Shown here: positions 21,926 through 33,619 of the stretch, piece after piece | Layout of the letters: every line of letters starts with the position of its first letter | How positions within the stretch are numbered: position 1 is the stretch's first letter | Assembly: GCA_951812925.1 (NCBI GenBank) | Contig: OX638372.1 | Location: 89,301,058-89,365,057 of the forward strand | Origin: Calliopum simillimum | Taxonomy: Eukaryota > Arthropoda > Insecta > Diptera > Lauxaniidae | Direction: 5' to 3' | Length of the DNA: 64,000 nucleotides | Notes under the pieces: generated by a model | Database searches by the model: none | The model's input: the letters and a program-made list of their open reading frames with translations, nothing else | Told to the model about the DNA's origin: nothing | Made by a program: the position numbers and the translations under genes

Positions 21926-23929
21926 TAGCCCAACCGTTTTTTTGTTTGTTCTTTTCGCCAACATGCCAAATTGGACTGAGAAGAAACGCACTGAATACTT
22001 TTCATTAGATGGTTGGTTTTGAATTTACTTAGTTTGACTTAGGGTAACTTTTTTCAATCAAATTTTTTAAATCTTTAGATCGAATTGTGCATGTCACACT
22101 TACATTTTTTAAAAAATTAATCAAATAATGATATCCCCTATATTTCTCCCATTGACAATATTATGCCACCCACTTTTCCACCCCGATAACACTAAAATCA
22201 ATTTCATTCCTATTAATCTCTTCATATATCAAATCATTAAAAGCAATGGCATTCACTCACCTGTCCGAGGGATAACGATATGTCTGTGCATGATACTAAA
22301 CTTTATTTTTGACTAAATTATGCTGCTTAAAGCTCAAAAAGAAAGAGAAAATCTTCACGTTCACCATATCATTGCTATAAAATTTCACTTTCTACAAGTT
22401 GGCTGTCGAGAATCTTAAACGAAAACATTATTTAAAAATGAAGAAGAAAAAAGAAATAAAGTTTTTCGTTCTGCGTTAACTTGAAGTTTTACGCAGCAGA
22501 CATGTGCGCAAAAACGTCGGATGGACATTAAGGAATCAGCCAGCAGCAGGACCCTTTTCACAAATGGAAACCCCAAAACGAAATTGAAGCAGACAGCCAG
22601 ACAGCTGAGTAGACAGACAAATAAATGGTTAAATGGACAAGGGACGGACGTAAGAGCGGACACATGGCTCGACTCGACAAATAACGATAATCAAGCAAAG
22701 ACGTCGATGTAGTGGATATAAGTCCAAAATATACATATAAACTGATGATGGTAAGGAATACAAGACATGGAGAAGAAATATTTAGATAAAAATGTAAAAG
22801 ATGTGTTGCTGCATAATTTATGTAAAGTTCGTAGCATATTTTTAGGATGGAGTTGATGAAACGGAAGCATATAACAAAAATGAAATCGGAAGTGAATTAG
22901 AGTTGAATGAATGAAGCGAGAGAATTTGTCGACATTTTTTGTTGTTGCTGATTTGACTGCAAAGCGGTCAATTGACTGCCAAATATAGTGTTTTATATTA
23001 AACATAAACACCCAAAAGTATGCTACGAAAATGACAATGTAAACTTAAACTGCTTTAAACAATTATAGTCACCATAATGCCCCAAATTCTGACCGTGCAA
23101 AAAATTTCATATAAATTCAATTATGAAGTGATGTCGCTTCTTGTGGCTTCCTCAGCTTCATTTAATTGCTTTAGAAGTGGGGTCAGCAAACACTAGACAG
23201 TTGACAAAAATTAAACCCAGTTGCAGACAAAATGTTCGCATAACAAAGGAATAGCAGCAGCATATCCTTTGAATATGATGACGACAAGATGCGCATCGAA
23301 GAAGCCACACAAATCTCTGTAGCTCTGTGTGTGTTTTGTCCCCAAGTTAATCAAGTATTCAACTTAACGATTATTATTTTCCAATTGTGATTATGAGTAG
23401 AGTAACTACAACAGCAAATGACAAAAAAAAAGTAGATATCCTTCTTTTTGCCTTTTTGAGCATTAATAGAAAATAGACGAAGAAAAAAGGAAAAAATTTA
23501 ACCCCAAAGGAGTCGAAAACTTCTACAACAAGTCTGTTTGCGCTGTGGTATCTGGGCAATCAGCGATTTTTTTGGGGGATATTTCTTTCTTCATTGTTGG
23601 TTAAGCATGAGTCAAAGTTGTTAATTTCGGTTCAGCTCCCTTTTATTGTGGAGCTGATTTTCTTTTATTACTCGCCCAGTGTAACCGTGGTCGAAAAACA
23701 GTGCTGTTTGAACAAAAAATTACAACTTTGAAATAGGGAGTCATCCAAATCATACAGGGATTCTGTATCCTACTGGAAATGTTCACACATGTGTTATTCT
23801 GCCTTTAACTTATCCTGAGCGCTTCAAAAATGCCTTTGTTTTACTATGCAGGAGCCTTTTTAATATCGCCAACCTTGACATAGCTGAACACGCGCACTTA
23901 ATCGGAAAGTTCCACACTGAAAGAGATAA
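21926..23929. other. No gene recognised; host-like spacer
   Basis: Less AT-rich stretch near 22500-22700 with several overlapping short frames on both strands, none with a family motif. Contains the motif CCCAAAAGTATGC at 23011. Looks like intron or intergenic DNA. Confidence 0.4.
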
Positions 23930-24894
23930 AGTAATACGTTCTATTGACAAAAGTCTAGAGGACGATTTCAATAATTAAGCAAAATCATCAATAACGTCTG
24001 CTCTCCAGTACAAAGGCACTAATTTAAGGATCATCCAGTGGATCAGCAATATTTTGGAAAGCAGGCATATTTCCTGCAGAATTGGTGAGGAAGCACTTAA
24101 GAAAAATTTATGTAGAAAACAGTGTGGAATAGAACTGTTGGATCAAGCGCCATAGAAATTAGTGGACTATAAAGTCTTTCTGAGTCTCTGAGTTCCTTAA
24201 CAGTTCATCAATAAGACAAGGTTAAGCATTTTTCAAAGGGAACTTTAGGCTATGTTGGGGAGATAGGAATCTTTCCGAACCTGTGGAGACCATGTCACAA
24301 CGAATATTTAGCTTATAAAATAGTGAGTACAAGCAGTGAAATGTTGGGGATAGGTTAAAGAGAATCTTATCGAACCTGTGAGAACTTCGTTACACAAAAA
24401 AATAAGCGCATAAGATAAATAGTTCAAGCAGTAGAACCGTTGAAGTAAGCTTCACGTGAATTTGTGGCCTTGACGACCTTGTCACTCGGAATAGTTAGTG
24501 TAAAGATAATGAGTGCAAGCAATAGAACCGATGGAATAAGCTCCCCACAAGTTTGTGGCATTAAAAAGTCTTAACAAGTCTATGAAGTCCTTGTTTGATA
24601 GAATTACAAAATGTCATACTTCAATCTATAAAAACTGAAAGACTTCTACCTCCTGAAGCCAAATTATTTGGAGTCATTGTTGACTCTGTGATATCCTGGA
24701 AATGAAATTATGGTTTCGACGTTTTTTCCTTATGACGAAAAGTATATATCGTCCATTGAATGTATATTGCTTTCATAAGATCCATTCTCACCTACGAAGC
24801 AGAGATTTGGTGAAATGCGACCGGAGTCAAAACCTACATTTTCATGCTTAATAAGGTACAAATAAAAGTTTGCACAGGCATCACTGGTGCAGTA

Positions 24895-25698
24895 CTAGGA
24901 GTACAAATATGAAACCGGTAATGACATCTAGCGGACGATAGCCGTATATGTATGAGCTTCCGAACCGTACCAAATGTCTTAATTGTTCATTCTGTCATCT
25001 GTCAACAATATTCAGTTCACAATTTGTCAAGTTTCATACAACAACGCATTTTTTCCGCTCGCAAAGATGTCGAATTTTGTGCCTGAAAACTCTCATTTGC
25101 GGGAAGCATTGATTTTCTGTTTCCATTTAAAAAACAGAAAAGGTTTTCTCCATCGAATCATCACTGACGATGAAAAGTGGATTTATTTCAACAATCCCAA
25201 ACGAAAAAAATCATATTTGAGCCCCGGCCAACGACCCAAATCAACGCCAAGACCAAATCGCATCGGCCGAAAGACAATGCTGTGTATTTTCTGGGATCAG
25301 CGTGGTGTTATTTGGTATGAGCTACTAAAACCAGGTGAAACAGTTACTGGTGCACGTTACCATCAACAATTGATCGCTTTGAACCGTGCTATACGTCAGA
25401 AGAGGCCCGAATTTCAACTTCGCCATGACAAAATTGTATTCCAAGATGACAACGCATCGCCACATCGAGCAGCGGTCAATAAAAACTTGGTAGAATCGTA
25501 CAACTGGGAGCCCCTACTCCACCCGCCGTACTCACTGGACCTGGCGCCGTCCGATTACTATTTGTTTTCATCGATGGGACACGCACTCAACGATTCGCAC
25601 TTCAATTCTTACGAGGAAGTGCAAAAATGGCTCGATGAATGGATAGCCTCAAAATAGCCTTTAAATAAAAATTACCGGTTTCATATTTGTACACCTAG
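24895..25698 (+). mobile_element. Internally deleted mariner, 804 bp, nested in the R1-like LINE
   Basis: TA flanks (24893-24894, 25699-25700) bracket ends CTAGGAGTACAAATATGAAA and, reversed, CTAGGTGTACAAATATGAAA, giving about 28-bp inverted repeats continuing CCGGTAAT. The element is about two-thirds the length of a full mariner. The interrupted reverse transcriptase frame continues across the site once it is removed. Confidence 0.92.
25067..25657 (+). pseudogene. Mariner transposase deletion derivative, 196 codons open, catalytic triad kept
   Basis: The chosen ATG (25067) starts MSNFVPENSHLREAL, the usual beginning of this transposase group, rather than the upstream ATG at 24983. After residue 22 (FCFHLK) the sequence jumps to NRKGFLHRIITDDEKW, so about 125 residues holding the helix-turn-helix DNA-binding domain are gone. 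The catalytic domain is open: Asp35 in TDDEKW, Asp128 in FQDDN and Asp163 in APSDYYLF, with the 34-residue spacing of DD34D mariners. It ends WLDEWIASK-stop, lacking the usual C-terminal ~40 residues. It could not bind its ends but remains an intact frame. Confidence 0.9.
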
Positions 25699-26780
25699 TA
25701 AGCTCTACACCCCAGGTAGGCTTAGTTTTAAGTCTCATACCGCTTGAGTTCCACACATCAGCAACGCCGCTGAAGGGCCTCTCTTTTACATTATTTTTAA
25801 CATATAAAAATATGAATAGCCATTCATAGTTCAAAATGTTACAGGCTATACAACTCCATTAACCAGTTTTTTCCTCAGATAAGATCGTTCGAGAATCCAA
25901 CATCTTTCTTAATGCAAATGAAATACCAATATACACCCGACGGATCTAAAATTGAGTCTGAAATAGGAACAAAAGCGTAGTAACAAGGCCCTGGCCTCCT
26001 CACTTTATAGATTAAGATATGTTATTGAGTGTAAGAAGTCACTTGAGTCTCTAGTAAGACATGCTGGTTTCCTGGACATTCTAACACTGAAGAAAACGAG
26101 GAAGCTGAAAAACTGGTAAAAAATTAATTGAAAATGGTTGTACAGCTCTCCGATATCAATCTTTTTGTACCACTTAGGAACTTGAAGATAAAAATGATAA
26201 GATAACCGCGGAATAAACATATATAGATTAATTTTTTTGCTTTAAAAATCCACTTGGGTTAAATACTGATGATAAACTGTAGTTAAACATTTTAGGGAGC
26301 TTGCCAAAAGTGTTAAAATACAATATCGAATGTTCGGTTGTGGCTGCGATTGTTGAGCTTGGAAGTCCTGCTGCAACATAGGCTTAGCTTAACCCTTTAA
26401 CGACTAAAAGCAACTTGTTTGTCAGAACCCCATTTGCTTGAATAAAAGTTTTAGTAACTCCCATTACTTCGAGCAAAAGCGTCCGTTGTAACAAATATGA
26501 CAAACATCAAAGAAGGGATCATGGACTTACGAACTATTCCCACTGATTGAAGTGAGGTTCAAGAGGAGACATGGAGACCCAAATTATTATCTCACCCAAT
26601 TTCACACTGGAAAGAGCAATATCCAAGAGTAATTGTATAAGTAGAAGCATATAAATGACGGCTTCTGCATGTACTTATTGTGAAGAAACTCTAGAAAACA
26701 CCAACAATAAATGGTGGAGAAGCGAAGGGGGAAGTTATAGTAGTACCGGTATGGTTTGATAAATACTGCGAAGAAAAGAT

Positions 26781-29079
26781 TCCTTGTATCAGATTAAACA
26801 CGTAGTTTCGGCGATATTATAGTATCTGAGACGTAATGAGCAAGCCAGTGGAAACTAAGAATTAAACTCTGAAGCTCTTGTTCTGCTCAGCGATAAAACG
26901 ATCAGTGAATTTAAAGTGTTACCTTGTGATATGATAGTTCTTGCTAGAATTCTGATATGAACCGTCATATGGACAAAGTTTATCATCTGGAAAATAAAGT
27001 TCCAGCAAAAAGCGGACAGCAAAAGTTTTTGTTTTAAGTAATGACAGTTCCTTCAAATTTATTGATGTTCCTCAAGAATCTGACTTATCTATTGACTTCA
27101 AACAAATTTTGGGATAAAATCTCTAAAAGAAGACTATTTGATTATCCGAATTGTTTTTCGAAAGAACTCTGAAATTAGGAGCAGAACCATGCTGGAATAC
27201 TCATGAAATCCATTTTTGGCAGCTTTATATCTCTTTTCATTCAACTTGATCGCATAATTCAAACAATACAATATAAGCAAAGTCAGTCCCTCATATTCAT
27301 TAGCCTGAAACATTTTTGCACCCGAAACCACTGTGCACTGCACATGCAATGTGGTTTGGCTGAATGCTGTACATTTGAAAAGACACAGACACAAAACAGT
27401 AAGGAAATCGCAATTAAGATAATCAAAAAAGTTTTGACAACCGGCTGTCATTGTATTGCTTTACTACACTGTTGTGACTACTTTTTTCTTTCTTCATTTT
27501 TCTTTTAGCAATCTTTTTTCTGAATTTTTTTATTTTTTTTTTTTTTTTGTACATCCTTTAAGATTTTTTTTTCGAATTGATCCAGTATGCTCTTATTTGT
27601 ATTTGTATATGACCCTAAAAGTATGCATGCAAGTTTATTATCATTACATATGTTGCTTCTATAGTTGTGGCTATGTCCGAGCAAGAAAAAACTACACAAA
27701 TTATTATTTGCACATTTGTAGCGCATCTAAGTTTTTATTTCCCGACGAAAAGTATAATCGAAATAATAACAAAAAATTGGTGAAAAAAAGTTTCCTCAAC
27801 TTTTATTGCATATTTTTTGGCTGCTGTTTAACCGCTGTTGCTACGAACAACTTGTCGTAAGAACAGATGAATAAGTGGCTGTTTTGTTTCGCTTTATTTT
27901 GTGTCATTTCGTCTGTCTCTCTTGTTTTTGCTTAGCGGTGGTCAAAGGAAAGTTACGCCATCATCAAAGTTTTTGGTGAAAGTTTTCTCATTTATGTTTT
28001 TGCATACTTTTAGGCGATTTTTAAGTTTGTGGCAATGTTATGTAGCCTAATAAAGATTGGAATTTTTTGCAATTTGTGGTTTGGAAATCAACAAGAAGTC
28101 CCAAATTAAGGAAAAAAATGTATGATAACGATTGGATAATAATTTCCTTTTGATCGCTATTTTCTTGCGTCGAACCCAACAAGCAGTTACCAAATGATTT
28201 TTTTGTGTTCTTAGCACCATTTTCATATTTCTATCAAATTGAGCGCCCTTGATGAGGTTCATTTGTCAGCAGAAACCTATTGAAAACGATCGTTGTCATG
28301 ACGTTAACTAGTATTGAACCGCAGAGGACTATTAGTTTAAACTTTAATAGCCTTTGCTTTTAGGAATTTGAAAAAAAGTTCCCGAAGTGATAGCCGAAAC
28401 TTAAAAGCATCTCACCATCAATGTCATCAAATGTTTCGTAGCAAAGTGTGCGATAGTCAGGATAACGGGGACATCAATCATACGTGGATTACGTAACTCT
28501 TTTAAGACGATGTTGAGGGAATCCATTTCGTGAACTTGCTCAATGGAACTTTTGGGAGCACTCAGAGGACTAAGGTCCACACTTATCTACCTTGCAAAAC
28601 CTTTTCTCAAATCACAAAATGTAAGCTTCGCAATAAACGAGTTCAACACTGGAGTGTGAAGCAGAAGACATTTACACAGTAAACATTTTAGTTCAATTTT
28701 AAAACCAAAAAGGACTTATATAGAACAATGCCAAAAAAATTATTAACTTTAAACTATTTTGGAATAAATTTCATACTTTTTTGGAATAAATTTCAAATTT
28801 TTAGGAAAAAAATCAGAATTTAATACCAAAAAAGTTTATAATCAATACTAAAGGGAATCAAAAGTGAGAAAAGTAAACTATCATTGCACAACCATTTAAG
28901 ACTTTTTACAATGAAAGCTTTAGTTATCTAGGAAGTTCCATATACTTGGAATAATTGGAAATATTTTGTTTATAGAAAGTCGTCTGGGTATTAGGTTTTA
29001 TTTTAACCTGGCCTCAATTGGATGGATTGTTTGAAAAAAAAAGGCTTTATTGAAGCGAGGAGTGGAATTTTGGGGCTAG
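26781..29079. other. No gene recognised; host-like spacer
   Basis: AT-rich, with T-tracts at 27530-27575 and two copies of the motif CCTAAAAGTATGC (27614 +, 28002 reverse). A minus-strand frame at 28401-28591 is open for about 63 codons (contains EQVHEMDSLNIVLKELRNP) but lacks a good start and any family match. Confidence 0.4.
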
Positions 29080-29081
29080 TA

Positions 29082-29636
29082 GAGTAGAACGGGGTAATGT
29101 CGTGCAGGGGGTAATGTCGTGCACTGGTTGTTTTAGCCCAAAGAATGGAATGATTTACCAACTGTTTGTAAGGTAGGGACCTGCTGACCTACTGAGCTTA
29201 TGCATATAATACTAGCAATTTTCACCAGTTCGTCTCTACAGAGTAACCTTTTTTTCAAAACGCACGCTTTCGGGACGATAAAAGTGTTTTTTCATCGGGT
29301 CAGAAAAATAATTTTCCTTGCGGGAAAATATATCAGGTAAGTGTTTTCTGAAACGAAATATCCTGCCAAAGAAAATAAGTATTTGGTTTTCGAAAAAAAT
29401 TTTGGGCTTCACCGAGTTATCGAAGTTGACCTTTAAAACGACCATTGGGGTAATGTCGTGCACATTTTTTTTCTTCACTTACACAAACACAATTTCTCTC
29501 TACACAAATGTTGTTACACATGGATGTAACCAACGAAATTATCTTTCGATTGGATGCTTACTCGTCGCATTCGCTTGAGATGTACGGCTTTACGAGCATG
29601 TCAAAGTTGAGTGCACGACATTGCCCCGTTCTACTC
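29082..29636. mobile_element. 555-bp TA-flanked element with GAGTAGAACGGGG ends
   Basis: Left GAGTAGAACGGGGTAATG and right CATTGCCCCGTTCTACTC are mirror images flanked by TA. GGGGTAATGTCGTGCA occurs twice at the left end, once internally (about 29448) and once reversed at the right end. No transposase motif could be recognised inside; probably a MITE. Confidence 0.8.
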
Positions 29637-29813
29637 TACCTACTTAAGTACTCATTGCACATAATGAGTATTTGATCTTTTTATGAAAATTTCCGAAATC
29701 ATAAAATATTGAGGTGGCGTACCTAAAGTTAAGGGTTAAATGAAGGATAGAGTTCGCAAGTTGATTCCAAAAATTATAATTTTTCTTCTACAATCAAAAT
29801 ATCGATACATCCA

Positions 29814-29976
29814 ACATAAAAGTTGGTAACTCAATAGTTGGAAAACTTTTATTTTGTCTACAGATTACAAAAGTATTTATTAAATTTTTGTTTTTGGTTC
29901 TATTGTTTTAATGAAAACAATACAAAAATGATCAGAACTAAAAACTACGATTTTCGAGTTACCAACTTTTATTTTG
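29814..29976. repeat. Inverted repeat pair, possible small MITE
   Basis: ACATAAAAGTTGGTAACTC at the left and GAGTTACCAACTTTTATTTT at the right mirror each other over about 20 bases with a 120-bp AT-rich interior. No target duplication identified. Confidence 0.5.
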
Positions 29977-30480
29977 AACGTATCGTTATGTTGGATGAAC
30001 TTAGTTGGCTTTTACACACTTCCATAAATATCAAGGAATCTTCCGACGCTGTCCAAGAAGTCTCTCCGAACTCCACCTTTATGTCCTTAAAGATTCCTTT
30101 CGACAGATTTTTACAACAACATTTTCTATAGGTTTTTAATGTTGTGCGTAATTCCATTCTAAAGTTCCAATCCCCTATGGCTCGTTCGAGAGTTTCAGGA
30201 TATACTTGACAAATAACGCGAGTAGTGTTGGCTTGAAATTCTTCAATCTAACTAAGCTGGCTGATTCATATAAGCTTTGGAAAAAGTCTAGAAAAATTAT
30301 ATCATATGATATACTTAGGCGGAAAATTTAAAGATCCAAATCGTGCAAATCTCACAGCTCATCAAACTGTTCTCTCACTTATGTCATTGTTCCATGGGCT
30401 GAACGGCAAGACTCGCCGTGATTTCGTCGAGATCATGGGCTCAAATTTCTGGAAGCAAATAACCCCATATCCTGACGCGG
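29977..30480. other. No gene recognised
   Basis: A + frame from 30306 (MIYLGGKFKDPNRANL, HGLNGKTRRDFVEIMG) runs into the mariner at 30483; it may be a remnant of an unknown coding sequence but no family is recognised. Confidence 0.35.
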
Positions 30481-30482
30481 TA

Positions 30483-31190
30483 CGAGGGGCACTAATTATA
30501 TTTCGGGAACTGGCAACACTTATGTCAATAGCTCAAATCTGGCAACACCATAATAAAGTTTGATATTTTTTAGCATAAACGTACTCACAACGTTTTGATG
30601 CACAAGTGCTACTTGTTTTGTTTAATTTGAGTATAGAAAATCAATTTGGCCAAAAAATGGGAATTTGAAGACGTGGATTATCTCAACAAGAGTCTGTCGA
30701 TGAATTCAGTTCTTTGTATGGCGATAAAGCACTATCAAAAACCACAGTATATCGCTAGTATAGTGAATTCAGTCGTGGTCGTAGTTGGATCGCCGACAAA
30801 TTCCGTGAAGGTCGTCCAAAATCCGTTGGTGTACCACAAAACATCAATGCAGTGCATGAACTGAAATTGCAAGATCGTCATGTGACATATTGTAAGATAG
30901 AAGCATCCTTGCACATAAGTTGTAATTCAATACATTAAATTTTGCGTGAACACTTAGTTGTAAAAAAAATTTGTTCTCATTGGATACCACATAATTTATC
31001 AATCGCTCAAAAAAAGGCTCGCAAAATTGATTTTCTTAGCTCTCCGTAAACAAAAAAAAAATAGCACTTGTACATCAAAACGTTGTGAGTACGTTTATGC
31101 TGAAATATTTCAAACTTTATTATGGTGTTGCCAGATTTTAGCTATTGACATTAGTGTTGCCATTTTCCGAAACATAAATAGTATCCTACG
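30483..31190 (+). mobile_element. Mariner deletion derivative with long TIRs, 708 bp
   Basis: TA (30481-30482, 31191-31192) flanks CGAGGGGCACTAATTATATT and, reversed, CGTAGGATACTATTTATGTT. The inverted repeats run about 160 bp, as in the copy at 6148-7457. The transposase is cut after its N-terminal third, so the element is non-autonomous. Confidence 0.9.
30637..31050 (+). pseudogene. Mariner transposase N-terminal domain remnant
   Basis: One frame reads QQESVDEFSSLYGDKALSKT, TVYR-stop-YSEFSRGRSWIADKF, REGRPKSVGVPQNINAVHEL, LQDRHVTYCKIEASLHIS, ILREHLVVKKICSHWIPHN and SIAQKKARKIDF. These are the helix-turn-helix region and the W-I-P-H linker of a mariner transposase. There are stops after TVYR and after SIH. 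The frame ends in the right inverted repeat, where the catalytic domain should begin. Confidence 0.88.
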
Positions 31191-31504
31191 TAAAGGGTAC
31201 CGTTCTCTATTATCATACATATCATATAATGCTATGATATAACCAGTCAATGAGCCGCACAAAACTTTTGTTTTGTTTAGATACAATGAGCAGCTTTGAA
31301 ACTTCATCAGATTGTTATCTAGCACAAAATATGCCAATTATTTTTATTGACAAGGCCATTAAGCTAAAATTAGCCTTATTGTGGATGGATCTCCTTCAAG
31401 CTTTTCAAGAGCCCAAAGGCTGAAATATTGTCGATGAAATGCAAAGCAATGCTGAACAAAACTTCCATTTAAGATTTAGACTACTCACGCAAAGTCTGTC
31501 ATAA

Positions 31505-31693
31505 CCCAGTGTGCCAGACGGTTCATATCTTCGCTTTTTTACCCGTTACGGATCCGTTACTGATCCGTTGGCGGGAGAGATTCCCAAAAAAAAGCGAATC
31601 GTTTTTTTTTTTTGGAATTTCTCCCGCAAACGGATCAGTAACGGATCCGTAACGGGTAAAAAAGCGAAGATATGAACCGTCTGGCACACTGGG
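31505..31693. mobile_element. Near-perfect 189-bp hairpin MITE
   Basis: CCCAGTGTGCCAGACGGTTC starts a left arm of about 80 bases, mirrored by GAACCGTCTGGCACACTGGG at the right with only about two differences. The arms include TTACGGATCCGTTACTGATC; the loop is a short A/T tract. No coding capacity; target duplication not identifiable. Confidence 0.88.
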
Positions 31694-33619
31694 AAGATTT
31701 CGACTCAAAAAAGTTCCTGAAAAAAAGTTTCCGAAAACATTTTCAAATTTATTGTTCATTGTACCTGTTGGACGTATTGCAAATACAATAAACATTAGAT
31801 ATTACAGCAGAATTTTCTAAATGATTCTAGTAGTTTCGTTTATACTGATCTTTGAAATATTGCGCATTTTTACTATGGCAAACAAAATATTCCAGTTTTA
31901 TCAACTACACACAATTGCCTTTTAATAAACGAGCCTTCTTACCGTAATCGGCAGTTGTCTTTGTTTATTTCTGTACTTATTTTATGTAGATTATGTGTAT
32001 TTTAATGGCTTGCATACTTTAGAGGGTTATTTTTCACAACAGATGACGCTGAACATTTTCAGTTATTGCGATTGCCTAGATGGCGCTGTTTAGAGCACTG
32101 TACTTTAACTATTGGGCACTGCTGATTGATATCACAAAAGATGAATCTATAAAGAAGAAAACAGTCTATCCTTTGACATTCCAAAGTAAATTTCTTCTGT
32201 TTAAAAAATCAATAAATTCTTTCGCCATCTTTGCTAAGGTTTCACTCGCTTGCATTTCACAAGCGACATCAACCACAAAGGATACGACATACTTCACTGA
32301 TTTTTAATGTCTTTTTTGCATCGAATGCGCTTGACTTAAATTTTCGTGTTACTCAAAATTTTAAAGACAATAAAAGTTTTTCCCCTTTTTTTTGGATTTT
32401 TGTTCGCCGCCGACTTAAACAAGCGTAAAACTGTAAATTGTTAAGACAGCACAAAGACGCGCAGGATATCCAAAGGATAACGTCATGTTGTGCCATTCTT
32501 ACATTTGGCAGCATACCATTTTTGTCAGTGATGTCACTCTACAAGTCAAAATTTTTCGCCATGGAAGCGTGTTTGAAGCGTGTAGACATGGCAAATTTTT
32601 TGTCATTTTTCTCGTAATAAAATAAAATAAAATAAAATGGCGGCACTTCCGCAATGTGCTTTGCATGTATGTATCGTAAAAATGTGCGTTATTTATTTTG
32701 TTAAATCCGCTTTTAAGTTCTCATAATTTATGTGTATTACGACAAGGATTACAATTTGGATCCTTTTTTTTTGTGTTTTGTTAACAACTCTAACATGAAA
32801 TTGTCATTTTATATATTTAGTTTGACATTTAACCTGACAAAATCCATTGAAAATTCTCTATCATTTGCCGGAGCTTATGAATGCCGGCGTATTTGTTGTT
32901 TGTTGTTGTAAAGGATAACACTGCAAATAACCATTTTATGCTTCATGGCGCACCCACCTTTGGGTGTCACAGTTTGTTTTGGTATTACATTTTCGATTAT
33001 CGATATTTTTTTACGCTTTTCGCTTTTTTTTTTGTGATTTTTACTCCATTCGTGCTTTAAATTTTATTTTTATTTTCTTTTTCACACCGCAGTTATCGGT
33101 GTTTTTATTTTACTTGGTATCTACGTTTCATTGTCGAGTGACACCTCTTATTGACATTTTCTAATTTCACACTTCACTAAACCATTACATTGATGATATT
33201 CGTATGTTAGCAAGCTTTTAGGCGCTGTGTCGCTTAGATTTAACTTATCGGTTTTTAGTTTGTTATATGACCATAATGGGTATACGAAAAATTTCTTAAG
33301 CTCAGGAAAAGTGGGTGTTATCTTAATCAGAGGCTTACTGCGTGAAATAAAGCAATTGGAACTTCAAGGAAACTAAAGCTAAATTTAACTCATTAGCAAT
33401 AACTTCTAATCATTGGAAAAGTATTAATATTTATTTGTCTTTGAGATCCTTTATTTATTCCTTTAACATTACTAAATCTTACACAACACATTTGATGATC
33501 CATTGTTATGCTATTTTTTATAATTATTTGAAGACTCTGGATTGCACTGCGATATAAAAAGATCTTTAGTATAGCCTATTTCCCTACCAGAAATGTTCCG
33601 GACTAATTAGTATTACCTA
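31694..33619. other. No gene recognised; host-like spacer
   Basis: AT-rich with (AATAA)n at 32613-32638 and T-rich runs at 32980-33110. Only short chance frames. One weak GCATACTTTAGAGG resembles the recurring motif. Confidence 0.4.

Larger units (their letters stand above)
23930..26780 (+). pseudogene. Decayed R1-like LINE ORF2 (reverse transcriptase, RNase H-like motif, zinc knuckle) split by a mariner
   Basis: Frameshifted + strand remnants occur in the right order. LEDDFNN...ITSAL is RT motif A, where the first catalytic Asp region should be. IIQWISNILESRH is the region before motif B. PPEAKLFGVIVDSVISW is the palm/thumb. RSILTYEAEIW and NATGVKTYIFMLNKVQIKVC are the thumb, with CTGITGA running to the mariner. 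SSTPQVGL...IPLEFH resumes after the mariner. TPDGSKIESEIGTKA (about 25.94 kb) is an RNase H-like DGSK motif. CTYCEE...NTN...KWW (about 26.66 kb) is a worn C-x2-C knuckle. Stops and frameshifts are numerous. Mariner 24895-25698 sits between GITGA and SSTPQ. Confidence 0.75.

Noticed and set aside
22415..22712. Overlapping frames of 63 and 82 codons near 22.4-22.7 kb
   Set aside because: Opposite-strand overlap, no family motif; explained by locally higher GC content.
27456..27860. 134-codon Phe/Tyr-rich + frame
   Set aside because: Runs through a T-tract with FFYFFFFF-type low complexity; composition artefact.
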